From the NCBI RefSeq assembly GCF_019693445.1, contig NZ_JAHRBL010000004.1, forward strand, positions 224,944 to 288,943: a DNA stretch of 64,000 nt. Reading direction: 5' to 3'. The translations under genes and the position numbers were made by a program. Under the pieces are notes generated by a model. That model ran no database searches. It was not told where the DNA came from and was given only the letters and a program-made list of their open reading frames with translations. Each line of letters starts with the position of its first letter. Positions within the stretch are counted from its first letter, which is position 1. Positions 32,951 to 41,387 of the stretch are shown in pieces. The DNA comes from Deinococcus aquaedulcis. Its GTDB lineage: Bacteria; Deinococcota; Deinococci; Deinococcales; Deinococcaceae.

Positions 32951-32985
32951 GTGGGAAGTGGGGTGTGGGAAGGAGGAAGTGGGAA
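32951..32985. repeat. GTGGGAA intergenic repeat
   Basis: Three copies of GTGGGAA separated by short G-rich spacers, directly after the ferredoxin stop. Same family as 1305-1353. Confidence 0.55.
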
Positions 32986-33073
32986 AAGAGAAAGGCGGGG
33001 CGCGGGCAAACCAGGGCTTGACAGGCCCGCCGGGCCGCATGAGGCAGTCTCACTGCCACCCCGCCCCCTGCTC

Positions 33074-33079
33074 TATCCT
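33074..33079 (+). promoter_or_regulatory. -10 box of dacB
   Basis: TATCCT, 7 nt before the ATG at 33087. It chooses that start over the long upstream open frame. Confidence 0.55.
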
Positions 33080-33086
33080 GTCCCCC

Positions 33087-34460
33087 ATGCGCCGCGCTGC
33101 CCTGCTGATTTTCTGTCTGCTGAGCGCAGGGGCCCAGGCGCCCGAGGGAGGCGACACGGTTCGGCTGACGCGCGAGCCGGGCCTGAGTGCGCCGGCGCGC
33201 GGGGTGCTCTCGAAGCTGCCGCCGGGGGTGCGCGCAGGGGTGCTGGTGGTGGACCTGCGCACGCGGGCGGTGCTGGAAACCCAGGCCCCCGACGACGCCT
33301 TTATTCCCGCCAGCACGATCAAGCTGATCACGGCCAGCAGCGTGCTGGACGAACGCGGGGGGTCGTCGGGGGCCTGGACAGCCGAATTGACGGTGCCTGC
33401 TGCCCAGGTGGGCCGCGCGCAGGTGTCGCACCTGACCCTGCGCGGCAGCGGCGACCCCACGCTGGCGGTCACGGGGGCCTACAGCCTGCGGGCCCTGGCG
33501 CAGCAGGCCTATGCCCACGGCGTGCGGCAGGTGGGGCAGGTGCGGCTGGACCAAACGCCGCTGAGTGGCGCCTGGGCACAGACTCCGCTGGGGCTGCCCA
33601 TGACCGCCCTGCGACTGGCCGAATGGCGCGTTCGTCCCCCTGCCACCGCCGCTGAAGCCCAGGCGCGCCTGGGGGCGGCCCTGGTGCAGGAATTGCGCCG
33701 CGCCGGTATCTCTGTCGCCTCAGCGCAGATTGGGCGCGCCGCCCCGTTCCGGCCCTACGTGCCCCCCGCCCGCACCGACGACCAGGGCCGCCCGCTGCCC
33801 CCCGATCCCTGGATTCCGCTGGCCCAGCGCCCCGAGCAGGGGGTGGCCAGTGTGCGCAGCGCCTCGCCTGCGCGGGTGCTGGCGGCCATGCTGCGCCCCA
33901 GTGACAACCTGCGGGCCGAAGAACTGCTCGCCACCCTGGCCCACCGCCCCGGCGGCAACGGCACCCTCGCCGGGGCCCTGGCCCGGGAGCGGGCGTGGCT
34001 GCGCCGCGTGGGCGTAGACCTGCGGGGCGTGCGCCTCGCTGACGGCAGCGGCCTGAGCCGCGAGAACCGCCTGACCGCGCGGGCGCTGGTCACGGTGCTG
34101 CGCGCCCAGTACGATCTGCCCCACCCCCTGCCCGGCAAGACAGGCCTGCCTGGGGCCCTGTACCGCACGCGGGGCAACGCCTTCATTGAAGCGCTGCCCC
34201 AGGCCGGCACCGGCGAAAATGTGCCGGAGCACGACGGGCGCGGCGGTACCCTGGCCCGGCGGCTGCTGGGCGCGGGGCTGGACGTGCGCGCCAAGACCGG
34301 CACCCTGCCCGGGGTGAGTGCGCTGGCCGGATACGTGACGGGCCGCAGTGGACACCCCCTGGCCTTTGCGATCCTGATGAACGGCCCCGAGGATGCCCCT
34401 ATCCTTACCCTGCGTGCTCTGCAGGACGAACTGGTGCAGGAACTGGCGGCGCGCTACTGA
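33087..34460 (+). CDS. dacB: D-alanyl-D-alanine carboxypeptidase/endopeptidase (PBP4 class)
   Basis: A 457-residue exported penicillin-binding protein of peptidase family S13. Signal peptide about 1-18. The three active-site motifs are S76-T-I-K79, S272-D-N274 and K403-T-G405, with the family-typical DGSGLSREN between the second and third. It trims or cuts cross-links in peptidoglycan outside the membrane. The segment between motifs 1 and 2 is the expected long insertion. Confidence 0.93.
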   Translation: MRRAALLIFCLLSAGAQAPEGGDTVRLTREPGLSAPARGVLSKLPPGVRAGVLVVDLRTRAVLETQAPDDAFIPASTIKLITASSVLDERGGSSGAWTAELTVPAAQVGRAQVSHLTLRGSGDPTLAVTGAYSLRALAQQAYAHGVRQVGQVRLDQTPLSGAWAQTPLGLPMTALRLAEWRVRPPATAAEAQARLGAALVQELRRAGISVASAQIGRAAPFRPYVPPARTDDQGRPLPPDPWIPLAQRPEQGVASVRSASPARVLAAMLRPSDNLRAEELLATLAHRPGGNGTLAGALARERAWLRRVGVDLRGVRLADGSGLSRENRLTARALVTVLRAQYDLPHPLPGKTGLPGALYRTRGNAFIEALPQAGTGENVPEHDGRGGTLARRLLGAGLDVRAKTGTLPGVSALAGYVTGRSGHPLAFAILMNGPEDAPILTLRALQDELVQELAARY

Positions 34461-34547
34461 CCCCCGGACCGCCTGGGCCTCGATACCCCCACCGCGCCGC
34501 CCCGCTGCCGGGCGTGGGGTTCTTCACATGCGGGCCAGGGCATCGCC

Positions 34548-34553
34548 TAGACT
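34548..34553 (+). promoter_or_regulatory. -10 box of rdgB
   Basis: TAGACT, 7 nt before a GTG at 34561. This selects GTG rather than the ATG at 34564 or 34579. Confidence 0.5.
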
Positions 34554-34560
34554 CGGGGGC

Positions 34561-35184
34561 GTGATGAACGACGCAGGGATGAAGGTCATGCTGGCCACCG
34601 GCAACGCCGGGAAAGTGCGGGAAATACAAGAAGCGCTGTCTGGCCTGAACTGGACCCTCACCAGCGTCAGCGGCCTGCCTCTGCCCGAGGAAACCGGGCG
34701 CACCTACGAGGACAACGCCGCCCTGAAAGCCTGCTTTGTGGCCCACATGACCGCCATGCCCGCCCTGGCCGACGACAGCGGCCTGGAAGTCGAGGCCCTG
34801 GGCGGCGAACCCGGCGTGTATTCGGCGCGCTACGGCAACTGGAACAGCGATGTGGAGCGCAACGTGTACCTGCTCGACAAGCTGCGCGGGCAGGCCAACC
34901 GCCGCGCCAAGTTCGTGTCGGTGGTGATTCTGGCTCACCCCGACGGTCACGTGGAAACCTACCGGGGCGAACTCCAGGGCACCCTGCTCGAAGGCCCGCG
35001 CGGCGACGGTGGCTTCGGCTACGACCCCCTCTTTGTGCCCGACGGCCACACCCGCACCCTCGCCGAAATGACCGTGCCTGAAAAGCGCGCCATCAGCCAC
35101 CGGGGCCAGGCCCTGGCGGCTCTGGTCCATGCCTACCGCGAAGGCCCCCCCGCCCGCCCCGTCCCCACCACAAGCGACGAATAA
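34561..35184 (+). CDS. rdgB: XTP/dITP diphosphatase (RdgB/HAM1)
   Basis: A 207-residue house-cleaning enzyme that hydrolyses dITP, dXTP and related damaged purine nucleotides to the monophosphates. Seen: VMLATGNAGKVREIQEAL, GRTYEDNAALKA, PALADDSGLEVEALGGEPGVYSARY and GDGGFGYDPLF, then RAISHRGQAL; these are the substrate- and metal-binding motifs in order. Leaderless GTG start from the -10 spacing, with ATG 34564 or 34579 as alternatives. A strong terminator follows. Confidence 0.93.
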   Translation: MMNDAGMKVMLATGNAGKVREIQEALSGLNWTLTSVSGLPLPEETGRTYEDNAALKACFVAHMTAMPALADDSGLEVEALGGEPGVYSARYGNWNSDVERNVYLLDKLRGQANRRAKFVSVVILAHPDGHVETYRGELQGTLLEGPRGDGGFGYDPLFVPDGHTRTLAEMTVPEKRAISHRGQALAALVHAYREGPPARPVPTTSDE

Positions 35185-35194
35185 AGCCCAAGAG

Positions 35195-35236
35195 CAACCG
35201 CCCACCCCGTCCCGCAAAGGATGAGGTGGGCGGTTG
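35195..35236 (+). terminator. rdgB terminator
   Basis: CAACCGCCCACC (35195-35206) pairs perfectly with GGTGGGCGGTTG (35225-35236), a 12-bp stem, followed by a short T-rich stretch. Confidence 0.75.
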
Positions 35237-35567
35237 TTCTGGGTATGGAACTCGTCGGGCCAGAGACGTGCTGTTCAGTGAGTGTGCCTGAACCTACCCA
35301 CCCAGCCCCCTTGTTTTGAAAAGGAGAACCTTCTGGGCCGCACCAAGATGCCTGGCTCCTCTACCGTCCAGGTCCAGACGAGGCCGTCGGGCGCGCAGCG
35401 CGCGGGCCCTTGCGCGTTCTCGGAGGATGGCGTCGAAGCCGGATACGTCAACGAAGAGGGAAGCGCAGCCGACTTCAGTAGAAACTCTTGCCCAGTGCGA
35501 ACGTCTGCTCCCCCTGCCCCTCTGGGGTAGGGGGCTGGGGGGTGGGGCTAGCCAGGAAGCGCCACCC
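35237..35567. other. 330-bp intergenic region without a convincing gene
   Basis: Open frames exist on both strands, but they lack a start signal and host-like codon use. The right part (about 35507-35550) is C-rich then G-rich, of the CCCCTCTGGGGTAGGGGG type seen elsewhere near gene ends. The middle contains a palindrome-like GCGCGCAGCGCGCGGGCC. It may hold an intergenic repeat element. Confidence 0.4.
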
Positions 35568-36011
35568 TCACCCCTGCCCATGCTCCCGAACATCCGTCTT
35601 CAACCGCATCAAAATCGCCCCCATCCCCCGAAGCCGCATCGGCGTAATCAACTCCGTCAGCCCCATGTCCATATAAAACTGGTCCGGAATATTCAAAATC
35701 TCTTCGGGCCGCGCGCCGTCCAGCGCCTCATGCAGAATGCCCGCGTAGCCGCGCACGGTCGGCGCTTCCTCAGGCACCTTGAAATACAGGTGCATACCGC
35801 CAGCCTCGTCCTGCTCGGTCACTAGGAAAAAGGGGCTGGTGCATTCGGGCACGGGCTTCAGGAACTCCGGGTGCTCCAGGTACTTCTCCGGCAGGCCGGG
35901 CAGCTTCTTGCTGTACTCCAGCAGGGCCTGCAGCCGCAGCGGTTTGGGCGCGCTGCGGAACAGATTCACGATGCTCTGCAGCTTTTCGGGAAGGGGCGCG
36001 CTCTCGGTCAT
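35568..36011 (-). CDS. sufE: SufE-family cysteine desulfurase sulfur acceptor
   Basis: A 147-residue SufE. It takes persulfide sulfur from a SufS-type cysteine desulfurase for iron-sulphur cluster assembly. The acceptor Cys is Cys57 in VPECTSPFFLV. Family features KLQSIVNLFRSAPKPLRLQALLEYSKKLP and MRLRGMGAILMRLK are present. Start MTESAPLP is set by a TACAGT -10 box 7 nt upstream. sufS and sufBCD are not in the window. Divergent from a rhodanese gene, another sulfur-handling protein. Confidence 0.9.
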   Translation of the reverse strand: MTESAPLPEKLQSIVNLFRSAPKPLRLQALLEYSKKLPGLPEKYLEHPEFLKPVPECTSPFFLVTEQDEAGGMHLYFKVPEEAPTVRGYAGILHEALDGARPEEILNIPDQFYMDMGLTELITPMRLRGMGAILMRLKTDVREHGQG

Positions 36012-36018
36012 GCCCGCC

Positions 36019-36024
36019 ACTGTA
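36019..36024 (-). promoter_or_regulatory. -10 box of sufE
   Basis: TACAGT on the minus strand, 7 nt before the ATG. Confidence 0.55.
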
Positions 36025-36072
36025 GCGCCCGCCCCGGCGGGGGAATGGGGTGGGCTGTCCAGTTGACCTCTT

Positions 36073-36102
36073 TTGTCAATAACTGCCGCTCAGGGTTACA
36101 AT
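36073..36102 (+). promoter_or_regulatory. sigma70-type promoter of the rhodanese gene
   Basis: TTGTCA (36073-36078), 18-bp spacer, TACAAT (36097-36102). Unlike most genes here it gives a real leader carrying AGGAGG before the ATG at 36155. Confidence 0.65.
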
Positions 36103-36154
36103 CCGGGGGCAAACCGAGCAAGACCGGCCCAATTTCGCCTCAGGAGGCACACCT

Positions 36155-37015
36155 ATGGACTACGCAAAAGACGTACTGGTCAGCACCGACTGGGTCGCCC
36201 AGAACCTGAACACCCCCGGCATCCGCCTCGTGGAGGTGGATGAAGACATCCTGCTGTACGACACTGGCCACATTCCCGGCGCCGTGAAGCTGGACTGGCA
36301 GACCGACCTGTGGCACCCCGTGGAACGCGACTTTATTACCCCTGAGGAAGTCAGCGCGCTGCTGGGCCGCCTGGGCATTGGGCCCAACGACCAGATCATC
36401 CTGTACGGCGACAAGAGCAACTGGTGGGCCGCCTACGCCTACTGGTTCCTGTCGTACAGCGGCGTGAAGAACCTGAAGCTGATGAACGGCGGGCGCCAGA
36501 AGTGGATCGCCGAGGGCCGCGAGACCACCACCGACGCACCCCAGGTGGAGGCGACCCAGTACCCGGCGCTGACCCGCGACGACTCGCTGCGCGCCTTCCG
36601 TGACGAGGTCAAGGCGCACCTGCAGAGCGTCAAGAATGGCGCGGGCGCCCTGGTGGACGTGCGCAGCCCCGACGAGTTCAGCGGCAAGGTGACCCACATG
36701 CCCGCCTACCCGCAAGAAGGCGTGCTGCGCGGCGGCCACATCCCCGGCGCCCGCTCCATTCCCTGGGCCAGGGCCACCAACGAGGACGGGACCTTCAAGA
36801 GCGCCGAGGAACTGAGGGCCCTGTACGAAGGCGAAGGCGTGACCCCCGACAAGGACGTGATCGCCTACTGCCGCATTGCCGAACGCAGCAGCCACAGCTG
36901 GTTCGTGCTGCGCGAACTGCTGGGCTACCCCAAGGTGCGCAACTACGACGGCAGCTGGACCGAATGGGGCAACGCCGTGGGCATGCCCATCGAAAAAACC
37001 TACAGCGAAGCGTAA
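36155..37015 (+). CDS. tandem-rhodanese sulfurtransferase
   Basis: A 286-residue thiosulfate/mercaptopyruvate-type sulfurtransferase with two rhodanese domains. The N-terminal domain (about 1-135) is inactive and the C-terminal one (about 150-286) has active-site Cys239 in AYCRIAERS. CRxxERS-type loops are typical of thiosulfate sulfurtransferases. Also seen: [16 protein letters not shown] and [11 protein letters not shown]. It moves sulfane sulfur to acceptors such as cyanide or thiols. Clear Shine-Dalgarno AGGAGG and strong promoter. A terminator follows. Confidence 0.92.
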   Translation: MDYAKDVLVSTDWVAQNLNTPGIRLVEVDEDILLYDTGHIPGAVKLDWQTDLWHPVERDFITPEEVSALLGRLGIGPNDQIILYGDKSNWWAAYAYWFLSYSGVKNLKLMNGGRQKWIAEGRETTTDAPQVEATQYPALTRDDSLRAFRDEVKAHLQSVKNGAGALVDVRSPDEFSGKVTHMPAYPQEGVLRGGHIPGARSIPWARATNEDGTFKSAEELRALYEGEGVTPDKDVIAYCRIAERSSHSWFVLRELLGYPKVRNYDGSWTEWGNAVGMPIEKTYSEA

Positions 37016-37032
37016 GACCTCGGTTTTCCCGA

Positions 37033-37064
37033 GCGGCCAGTTCCTCCCAGGGCTGGCCGCTTTT
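37033..37064 (+). terminator. rhodanese gene terminator
   Basis: GCGGCCAG pairs with CTGGCCGC around a 12-nt loop, then TTTT. Confidence 0.8.
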
Positions 37065-37079
37065 GCTGCCTGCGCCCTG

Positions 37080-37085
37080 TACGCT
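37080..37085 (+). promoter_or_regulatory. -10 box of the gene at 37093
   Basis: TACGCT, 7 nt before the ATG; supports this short gene. Confidence 0.5.
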
Positions 37086-37092
37086 GGCCCCT

Positions 37093-37338
37093 ATGGTGCG
37101 GCGATCACTGGTACGGATTCCGGCAGAGGAAGGCGAACTGAGGCTGGATGTGCTGCCCGGCGGACAGGTGGGGCTGTCCTTTGCTGGCCGGCAGGAACGG
37201 TTCGGGACCATCGAGGCTGCCTTTGAGGGCGCGGCCCTGTGGCCCGGTCTGCCCGCCTACCTCTACGACGCGCTGGCCTGGGAGTTGGACCTGCTGGCCG
37301 GGCACAGCGTCAGGCGCTGGACCGGGGAAGACGGTTAG
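37093..37338 (+). CDS. small hypothetical protein
   Basis: An 81-residue soluble protein (MVRRSLVRIPAEEGELRLDV at the start, RRWTGEDG at the end), beta-rich then helical by eye. No family recognised. The -10 box spacing and GC-rich codon use favour a real gene. Convergent with the glycosyltransferase gene, 39 bp away. Confidence 0.6.
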   Translation: MVRRSLVRIPAEEGELRLDVLPGGQVGLSFAGRQERFGTIEAAFEGAALWPGLPAYLYDALAWELDLLAGHSVRRWTGEDG

Positions 37339-37377
37339 GCAGGAGAAACGCAGCCATTGGCTGAGCGCATGCCGCCT

Positions 37378-38568
37378 TCAGGCCATCCGCGCCTCAATGA
37401 TCTGCGCCGCGCGGGCGGGCCCCCCGGCCTGCTCAAACGCCCCGCGCAGATCGCGGCACCGGCCCCGCACCGCCGTGTCCTGCGCCAGGGCGTCCACCGC
37501 CGCCCGCAACTGCCGGGCGCTGCGCTGGAATGGCTGCAGGGTGCGGCCAATGCCCAGCTGCGCCACCCGCTGGGCGATGGTGAACTGGTCGGCGGCCTGC
37601 GGCACCGCCACCACCGGCACCTCCTGCGAGATGGCTTCAGACACGCTGTTCATGCCCGCGTGGCTCACAAAGACGCTGGCGCGCGACAGCACCTCCAGCT
37701 GCGGCACGTAGGCCCGCGCCTGAATATGGTCGGGCAGCGGCCCCAGCACGGCAGGATCGGTGCGGTCGCCCACCGACAGGATGACCTGATAGGCGCCGTC
37801 GGCAAAGGCCGCCACACACTGGCGGAAAAAGTCTGGCTTGCGGTTAAACACCGTGCCCAGCGACACGTAGACCAGCGGCCGGTCGTCCAGTGGCCCCAAT
37901 GTCGGCGGCTGCTCGGCGCGGGGGGCCACCGACGGCCCGATAAAGTGAAAGTGCGCCGGGAACTGCTCCCCACGCGGCTGAAAGGCCTGCGCGGTGCAGA
38001 CCAGAACGTCGTCACCGTCCATAGACAGCAGATCAAACTGGGTCTGCATGGGCGGCGCCGCGTACTGCCGGGCCAGCTGCGCGGTCAGGCGGCGCAGTTC
38101 CAGCACCTCCCGGCCGCCGGGCAGCGGCGCGGGGCCCACGTCCAGGGCCATCAGCATGGGGCGGGGCGGCAGGACCCCCGGGCCCAGGGCAAACCCACTG
38201 CTGATGTTCACCAGGGGCAGCTTCAGCGTGCGGGCCACCATGCGGCCCCACAGGCACATGAAATCCGCCAGCACGCCAGCGGGGGCCAGGGCCACGACCT
38301 CGGCCAGAAGCCGGGGCAGCAGCGCGGCGGCGCAGTGGGCCTGCGCCAGGGCATAGGCGCTCAGGCGGGGCTGCTGCGCGCGCTCCACCGAGCGGAAATC
38401 CCAGGGAATGGGCCGGAAGGTGGCGCCCGTGGCCTCAATCTTCGCGCGCACCTCCTCGCCGCAGTAGTACACCACGTGGTATCCACGCTGAACGAGTTCG
38501 GTCACGATGGGCAGGGTGGGGTGAACATGTCCCAGCGCCGACAGCGTAAAGACCACAATGGTACTCAT
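37378..38568 (-). CDS. GT1/MGT-family glycosyltransferase
   Basis: A 396-residue UDP-glycosyltransferase of the macrolide/zeaxanthin glycosyltransferase type (GT-B fold). Seen: N-terminal VVFTLSALGHVHPTLPIVTELV, middle RPLVYVSLGTVFN, and the C-terminal donor-binding signature FVSHAGMNSVSEAISQEVPVVAVPQAADQ. The acceptor is unknown; carotenoid or other lipid glycosylation is possible in a pigmented genus, but this is inference. ATG 38568 (MSTIVVF) is chosen from a TAGAGT -10 box 6 nt upstream rather than an in-frame GTG two codons earlier. Confidence 0.85.
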   Translation of the reverse strand: MSTIVVFTLSALGHVHPTLPIVTELVQRGYHVVYYCGEEVRAKIEATGATFRPIPWDFRSVERAQQPRLSAYALAQAHCAAALLPRLLAEVVALAPAGVLADFMCLWGRMVARTLKLPLVNISSGFALGPGVLPPRPMLMALDVGPAPLPGGREVLELRRLTAQLARQYAAPPMQTQFDLLSMDGDDVLVCTAQAFQPRGEQFPAHFHFIGPSVAPRAEQPPTLGPLDDRPLVYVSLGTVFNRKPDFFRQCVAAFADGAYQVILSVGDRTDPAVLGPLPDHIQARAYVPQLEVLSRASVFVSHAGMNSVSEAISQEVPVVAVPQAADQFTIAQRVAQLGIGRTLQPFQRSARQLRAAVDALAQDTAVRGRCRDLRGAFEQAGGPARAAQIIEARMA

Positions 38569-38574
38569 TGCCAC

Positions 38575-38580
38575 ACTCTA
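38575..38580 (-). promoter_or_regulatory. -10 box of the glycosyltransferase gene
   Basis: TAGAGT on the minus strand, 6 nt before the ATG at 38568; decides the start. Confidence 0.5.
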
Positions 38581-38666
38581 CGGGTCGCGCCGGGCTGCCC
38601 AACGCTTGATGGTCTGGAGCCTGGGTGGCGGCGCCCTTTCAAGCCCAGGGCAGGCAGGTGCATAGG

Positions 38667-38695
38667 TTGACAGGGCCTGGATACCGCTCTATCTT
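38667..38695 (+). promoter_or_regulatory. near-consensus promoter with no gene directly behind it
   Basis: TTGACA (38667-38672), 17-bp spacer, TATCTT (38690-38695). The best -35/-10 pair I see in the window. Transcription would start near 38702 and meet a terminator within 30 nt. Confidence 0.7.
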
Positions 38696-38697
38696 TA

Positions 38698-38730
38698 AAA
38701 AATCAAGGCGGCCTGCGGGTCGCCTTTTTT
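38698..38730. terminator. short hairpin flanked by A6 and T6
   Basis: AAGGCG (38705-38710) pairs with CGCCTT (38721-38726); the run AAAAAA precedes and TTTTTT follows, so it can work in both directions. Confidence 0.75.
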
Positions 38731-38863
38731 GCTGGGCCGTCTTCGAGAAACGGCGCCTGTGCTGGGTTCTGCTGGCCCCTCTTGCGCTGGTGCACCCGGG
38801 ACCTCTGACCAGCCAGGGGGGCGTGCGGCCCCAGGGTTCAGAAAAGTGTCATAGGCGGCACTC

Positions 38864-38869
38864 TAGGCT
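38864..38869 (+). promoter_or_regulatory. -10 box of the gene at 38876
   Basis: TAGGCT, 6 nt before the ATG. Confidence 0.5.
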
Positions 38870-38875
38870 GAAGCC

Positions 38876-39553
38876 ATGATGGGAGTTCTTGTCGCCCTGG
38901 CCGTGCTGGCTGCGCTCGCTCTGGTCTGGGCTGTGGCCCGGCGCCGCCGTCCCCCCGCCGCGCCCCCGGCCACCCCAGCGGACCGGCCCTCGGGCGTGCG
39001 CGTGGTGCCCACCCCCGCCGCCCCCTCCCCAGTGGTCAGCCCCCTGCCGCCCCAGACGGCCGCGCCCATTTCGCCGGCCCCCGTGCCCATGCCGGCAGCC
39101 CCGGTCCAGGCCGCGCCGGCCCCCGTTGTCCCGCCTGCTGCCGCTGCGGCGCCGGCCGTGGCAGCAACCGCCGTGACAGTGGCCCCTGTGGCGGCGGCCC
39201 CCGCCTTCCTGGCCCCTCCGGGCACCGCTGCCCTGGACGACCCCGACGCCATTCGCCCCGAAGTCAGCGCCGAAGCCGTGGCGACCGCCCGCGCCGCCGT
39301 GCAGGCCGATGTGCCCGACGAGGTGCTGTCCGACGCGCTGCTGGACGTGACCCCCGATGAGCTGAAGCGCCTGATGGCCGCCGTTCCCGAGGACGTGATG
39401 GCCCGCGCCATTGGGCAGGTGGACGACGTGCGTAACCAACCTGTGAAGGCCGAGGACCTGCAGCAGCTTCAGGGCCTGGGCAGCGCGCTGGACGATCTGG
39501 ATATCTGGAGCTTCGGGGACGACAGCGCGTCGCCGGGCGGGCACAAGGCCTAA
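38876..39553 (+). CDS. membrane-anchored Pro/Ala-rich hypothetical protein
   Basis: A 225-residue protein with one N-terminal membrane helix (about 3-22) followed by RRRR, which places the rest in the cytoplasm. Residues about 25-115 are a Pro/Ala-rich flexible linker. Residues about 125-210 form an acidic helical domain (SAEAVATARAAVQADVPDEVL, TPDELKRLMAAVPEDVMARAI). No family recognised. Its stop overlaps the convergent stop of the phosphatase gene (CTAA, 39550-39553). Confidence 0.68.
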   Translation: MMGVLVALAVLAALALVWAVARRRRPPAAPPATPADRPSGVRVVPTPAAPSPVVSPLPPQTAAPISPAPVPMPAAPVQAAPAPVVPPAAAAAPAVAATAVTVAPVAAAPAFLAPPGTAALDDPDAIRPEVSAEAVATARAAVQADVPDEVLSDALLDVTPDELKRLMAAVPEDVMARAIGQVDDVRNQPVKAEDLQQLQGLGSALDDLDIWSFGDDSASPGGHKA

Positions 39554-40509
39554 CGCCCCCCTTCAAAACGTTCGACCCGTTCCAGCGGCCCGCCCAGTCC
39601 TTCCAGGCGGGCCGGCAGCGTCTCGGTCGGGACGGCCTTGCCTGTGGCCACGTCCACGGTTTGAAAGGTGGCGTGGCCCTGCGCCGGCCAGACGGTCAGC
39701 AGCGTGACCGTGCTGCGCGCGGTGCCGGGAAAACCCACGTAGGCCCGGCCCCCAATCCCGCCGGCCGATAGCACATTCAGCCCCCCCAGTCGTCCCGGGT
39801 AAAAGGCCGCGTGGTGGCCGTGCAGGTAGGCCAGCACGCCGCCCTCCTCCATGACCTGCCGCAGCGCCCCGGCTTCGCGGATCACCTCGCCGGGGCGGTT
39901 CTTGTCGGCGCTGACCCCGGCCAGGGGCAGGTGGCCCAGCACCAGCCGCACCCCCGCCGCGCGGGCCGGGCCCGAGGCCAGTTGCGCCGCCAGCCAGCGG
40001 CGCTGCGCGGCGTCCACCGTGGGCCCGCTGGCGTCCAGCGACACCACGAACACCTGTCCGCCGCCCAGCGTGAACGAGAAGCGAAAGGGAAACCCCGCGC
40101 GGTCCACGTAGGCCAGGGCCGGGGCGTGCGCCTGCCAGTAGCGCGCGGCCTCGCGCCGGTCGCCGGGCAGGGCGGCGTCGTGGTTGCCCAGCGTGAAGGC
40201 GAAGGGCAGGCCCGCCTGGGCCAGCGGGGCGCGCACTTCGCGGTCAAAGGCCGCCCACATGGCGCGCACCTGTCCGGCGCTCAGGCGGGGACTCTGGCCG
40301 GCCACCAGATCGCCGGGCGAGAGCACCGCGTCGGGTTGCCACGCCTGCACCTGGGCCAGGGCGCGGCCCAGCAGCGGCGGGTACGTGGTGGCGCCGTAGG
40401 GACCGTTGAAATCGCCCAGAATCGCCAGCCGCAGCGGGGGCGCCGGCGGCGGCGCGGCCGACAGCAGGGCAGGTAGCAGCAGGGCCAGCAGGGGGCGCAG
40501 GAGCGGCAT
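39550..40509 (-). CDS. secreted calcineurin-like metallophosphoesterase
   Basis: A 319-residue exported protein. Signal peptide about 1-19. The metallophosphoesterase motifs are in order: LAILGDFNG (D-x-N in place of D-x-H), LSPGDLVAG, FTLGNHDAAL, LVLGHLPLAG and YLHGHHAAFY. These supply the two-metal site for phosphoester hydrolysis. The substrate is unknown. The replacement of the first-motif His by Asn is worth noting. Confidence 0.82.
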   Translation of the reverse strand: MPLLRPLLALLLPALLSAAPPPAPPLRLAILGDFNGPYGATTYPPLLGRALAQVQAWQPDAVLSPGDLVAGQSPRLSAGQVRAMWAAFDREVRAPLAQAGLPFAFTLGNHDAALPGDRREAARYWQAHAPALAYVDRAGFPFRFSFTLGGGQVFVVSLDASGPTVDAAQRRWLAAQLASGPARAAGVRLVLGHLPLAGVSADKNRPGEVIREAGALRQVMEEGGVLAYLHGHHAAFYPGRLGGLNVLSAGGIGGRAYVGFPGTARSTVTLLTVWPAQGHATFQTVDVATGKAVPTETLPARLEGLGGPLERVERFEGGR

Positions 40510-40579
40510 GGCCGCACTGTCTCATGGGGTCTTGAGCAAATCATCAGCCGGGGCTGACCGGGGCGGGTCAGGCTGGGGC

Positions 40580-40852
40580 ATGACCCCCGACGACCCCACC
40601 ACCCCCAGAGACGCGCTTCCCGTGAACCCCACCCTGGCGCCCCACACCGCCCCCGCCGCCGACCACCGCCCCGCCGAGCAGGGGCCGGCGCCGGACCACC
40701 TGCCACCGGCCCCCGCCGTGCCCCAGCCCAGCGGCGACGGCCTGAGCAGCGCGGAAGTGACCGCCCTGGTAGGCGGCGCGGACCCCTCCATGATGGAAGC
40801 CAATCTGGCCCTGGAAAGCGCCGAGGGCCTGGACCCGACGACAGAGAGCTGA
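40580..40852 (+). CDS. small disordered hypothetical protein
   Basis: A 90-residue protein rich in Pro, Ala, Asp and Glu, ending with a short helix (LSSAEVTALVGGADPSMMEANLALESAEGLD). No signal peptide or family motif. The ATG is not supported by a good Shine-Dalgarno or -10 box. Composition matches other small acidic proteins in the window. Confidence 0.45.
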   Translation: MTPDDPTTPRDALPVNPTLAPHTAPAADHRPAEQGPAPDHLPPAPAVPQPSGDGLSSAEVTALVGGADPSMMEANLALESAEGLDPTTES

Positions 40853-41018
40853 GCGCAAGCGCAGCCAGTCGTTTCAGCATGGGCGGCCTTCTGGGCCTGC
40901 GAGGTCAGTGCTGGAACGGCTTTGAGGTCCGCTCGGACCGCATCATTCCTAACGCTGCTCTCTGTGCTGAGGGGGCCGGCGTTGCGCGGCAGGCCGGGTG
41001 CGCTTCCTGCTTTGCCCC

Positions 41019-41024
41019 TAAGCT
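41019..41024 (+). promoter_or_regulatory. -10 box of the YjbR-like gene
   Basis: TAAGCT, 6 nt before the ATG at 41031. Confidence 0.5.
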
Positions 41025-41030
41025 GGGCCC

Positions 41031-41387
41031 ATGAAGTCCATGGCCGAGCTGCGCGCCGCGTGCGCCGCCCTGACGGGCTCGCAGGAAACCTTTCCCTTCG
41101 ACGCCACTACCCTGGTCTTCAAGGTGGGCGGCAAGATGTACGCCCTGACCGACATCCAGGCCGAGCCCCTGGCCCTGTCGCTGAAGGTGCGCCCAGAGCA
41201 GGGGGACGAGCTGCGCGCGGCGTGGCCCGCCATTGCTCCTGGTTATCACCTGAACAAGCGCCACTGGATCACGGTGACCCTGGACGGCACCGTGCCCGAC
41301 GAACTGGTGGCGGAACTGCTGCGCGGCAGCCACGCCCTGGTCACCGCTGGCCTGACCCGCGCCGCACGGGCCGAACTGGGTCTGTGA
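41031..41387 (+). CDS. MmcQ/YjbR family DNA-binding-fold protein
   Basis: A 118-residue protein of the MmcQ/YjbR family (CyaY-like fold). Seen: GSQETFPFDATTLVFKVGGKMYALTD, LSLKVRPEQGDELRAAWP, GYHLNKRHWITVTLDG with the conserved HLNKRHW, and a C-terminal helix with LVTAGL. The family is usually called DNA-binding, but the cellular role is unclear. Its stop overlaps the next GTG (GTGA), so the two genes are translationally coupled. Confidence 0.88.
   Translation: MKSMAELRAACAALTGSQETFPFDATTLVFKVGGKMYALTDIQAEPLALSLKVRPEQGDELRAAWPAIAPGYHLNKRHWITVTLDGTVPDELVAELLRGSHALVTAGLTRAARAELGL

Noticed and set aside
35282..35530. 82-codon open frame in the gap after rdgB
   Set aside because: No Shine-Dalgarno or -10 box at the right distance, and codon use and composition are unlike neighbouring genes.
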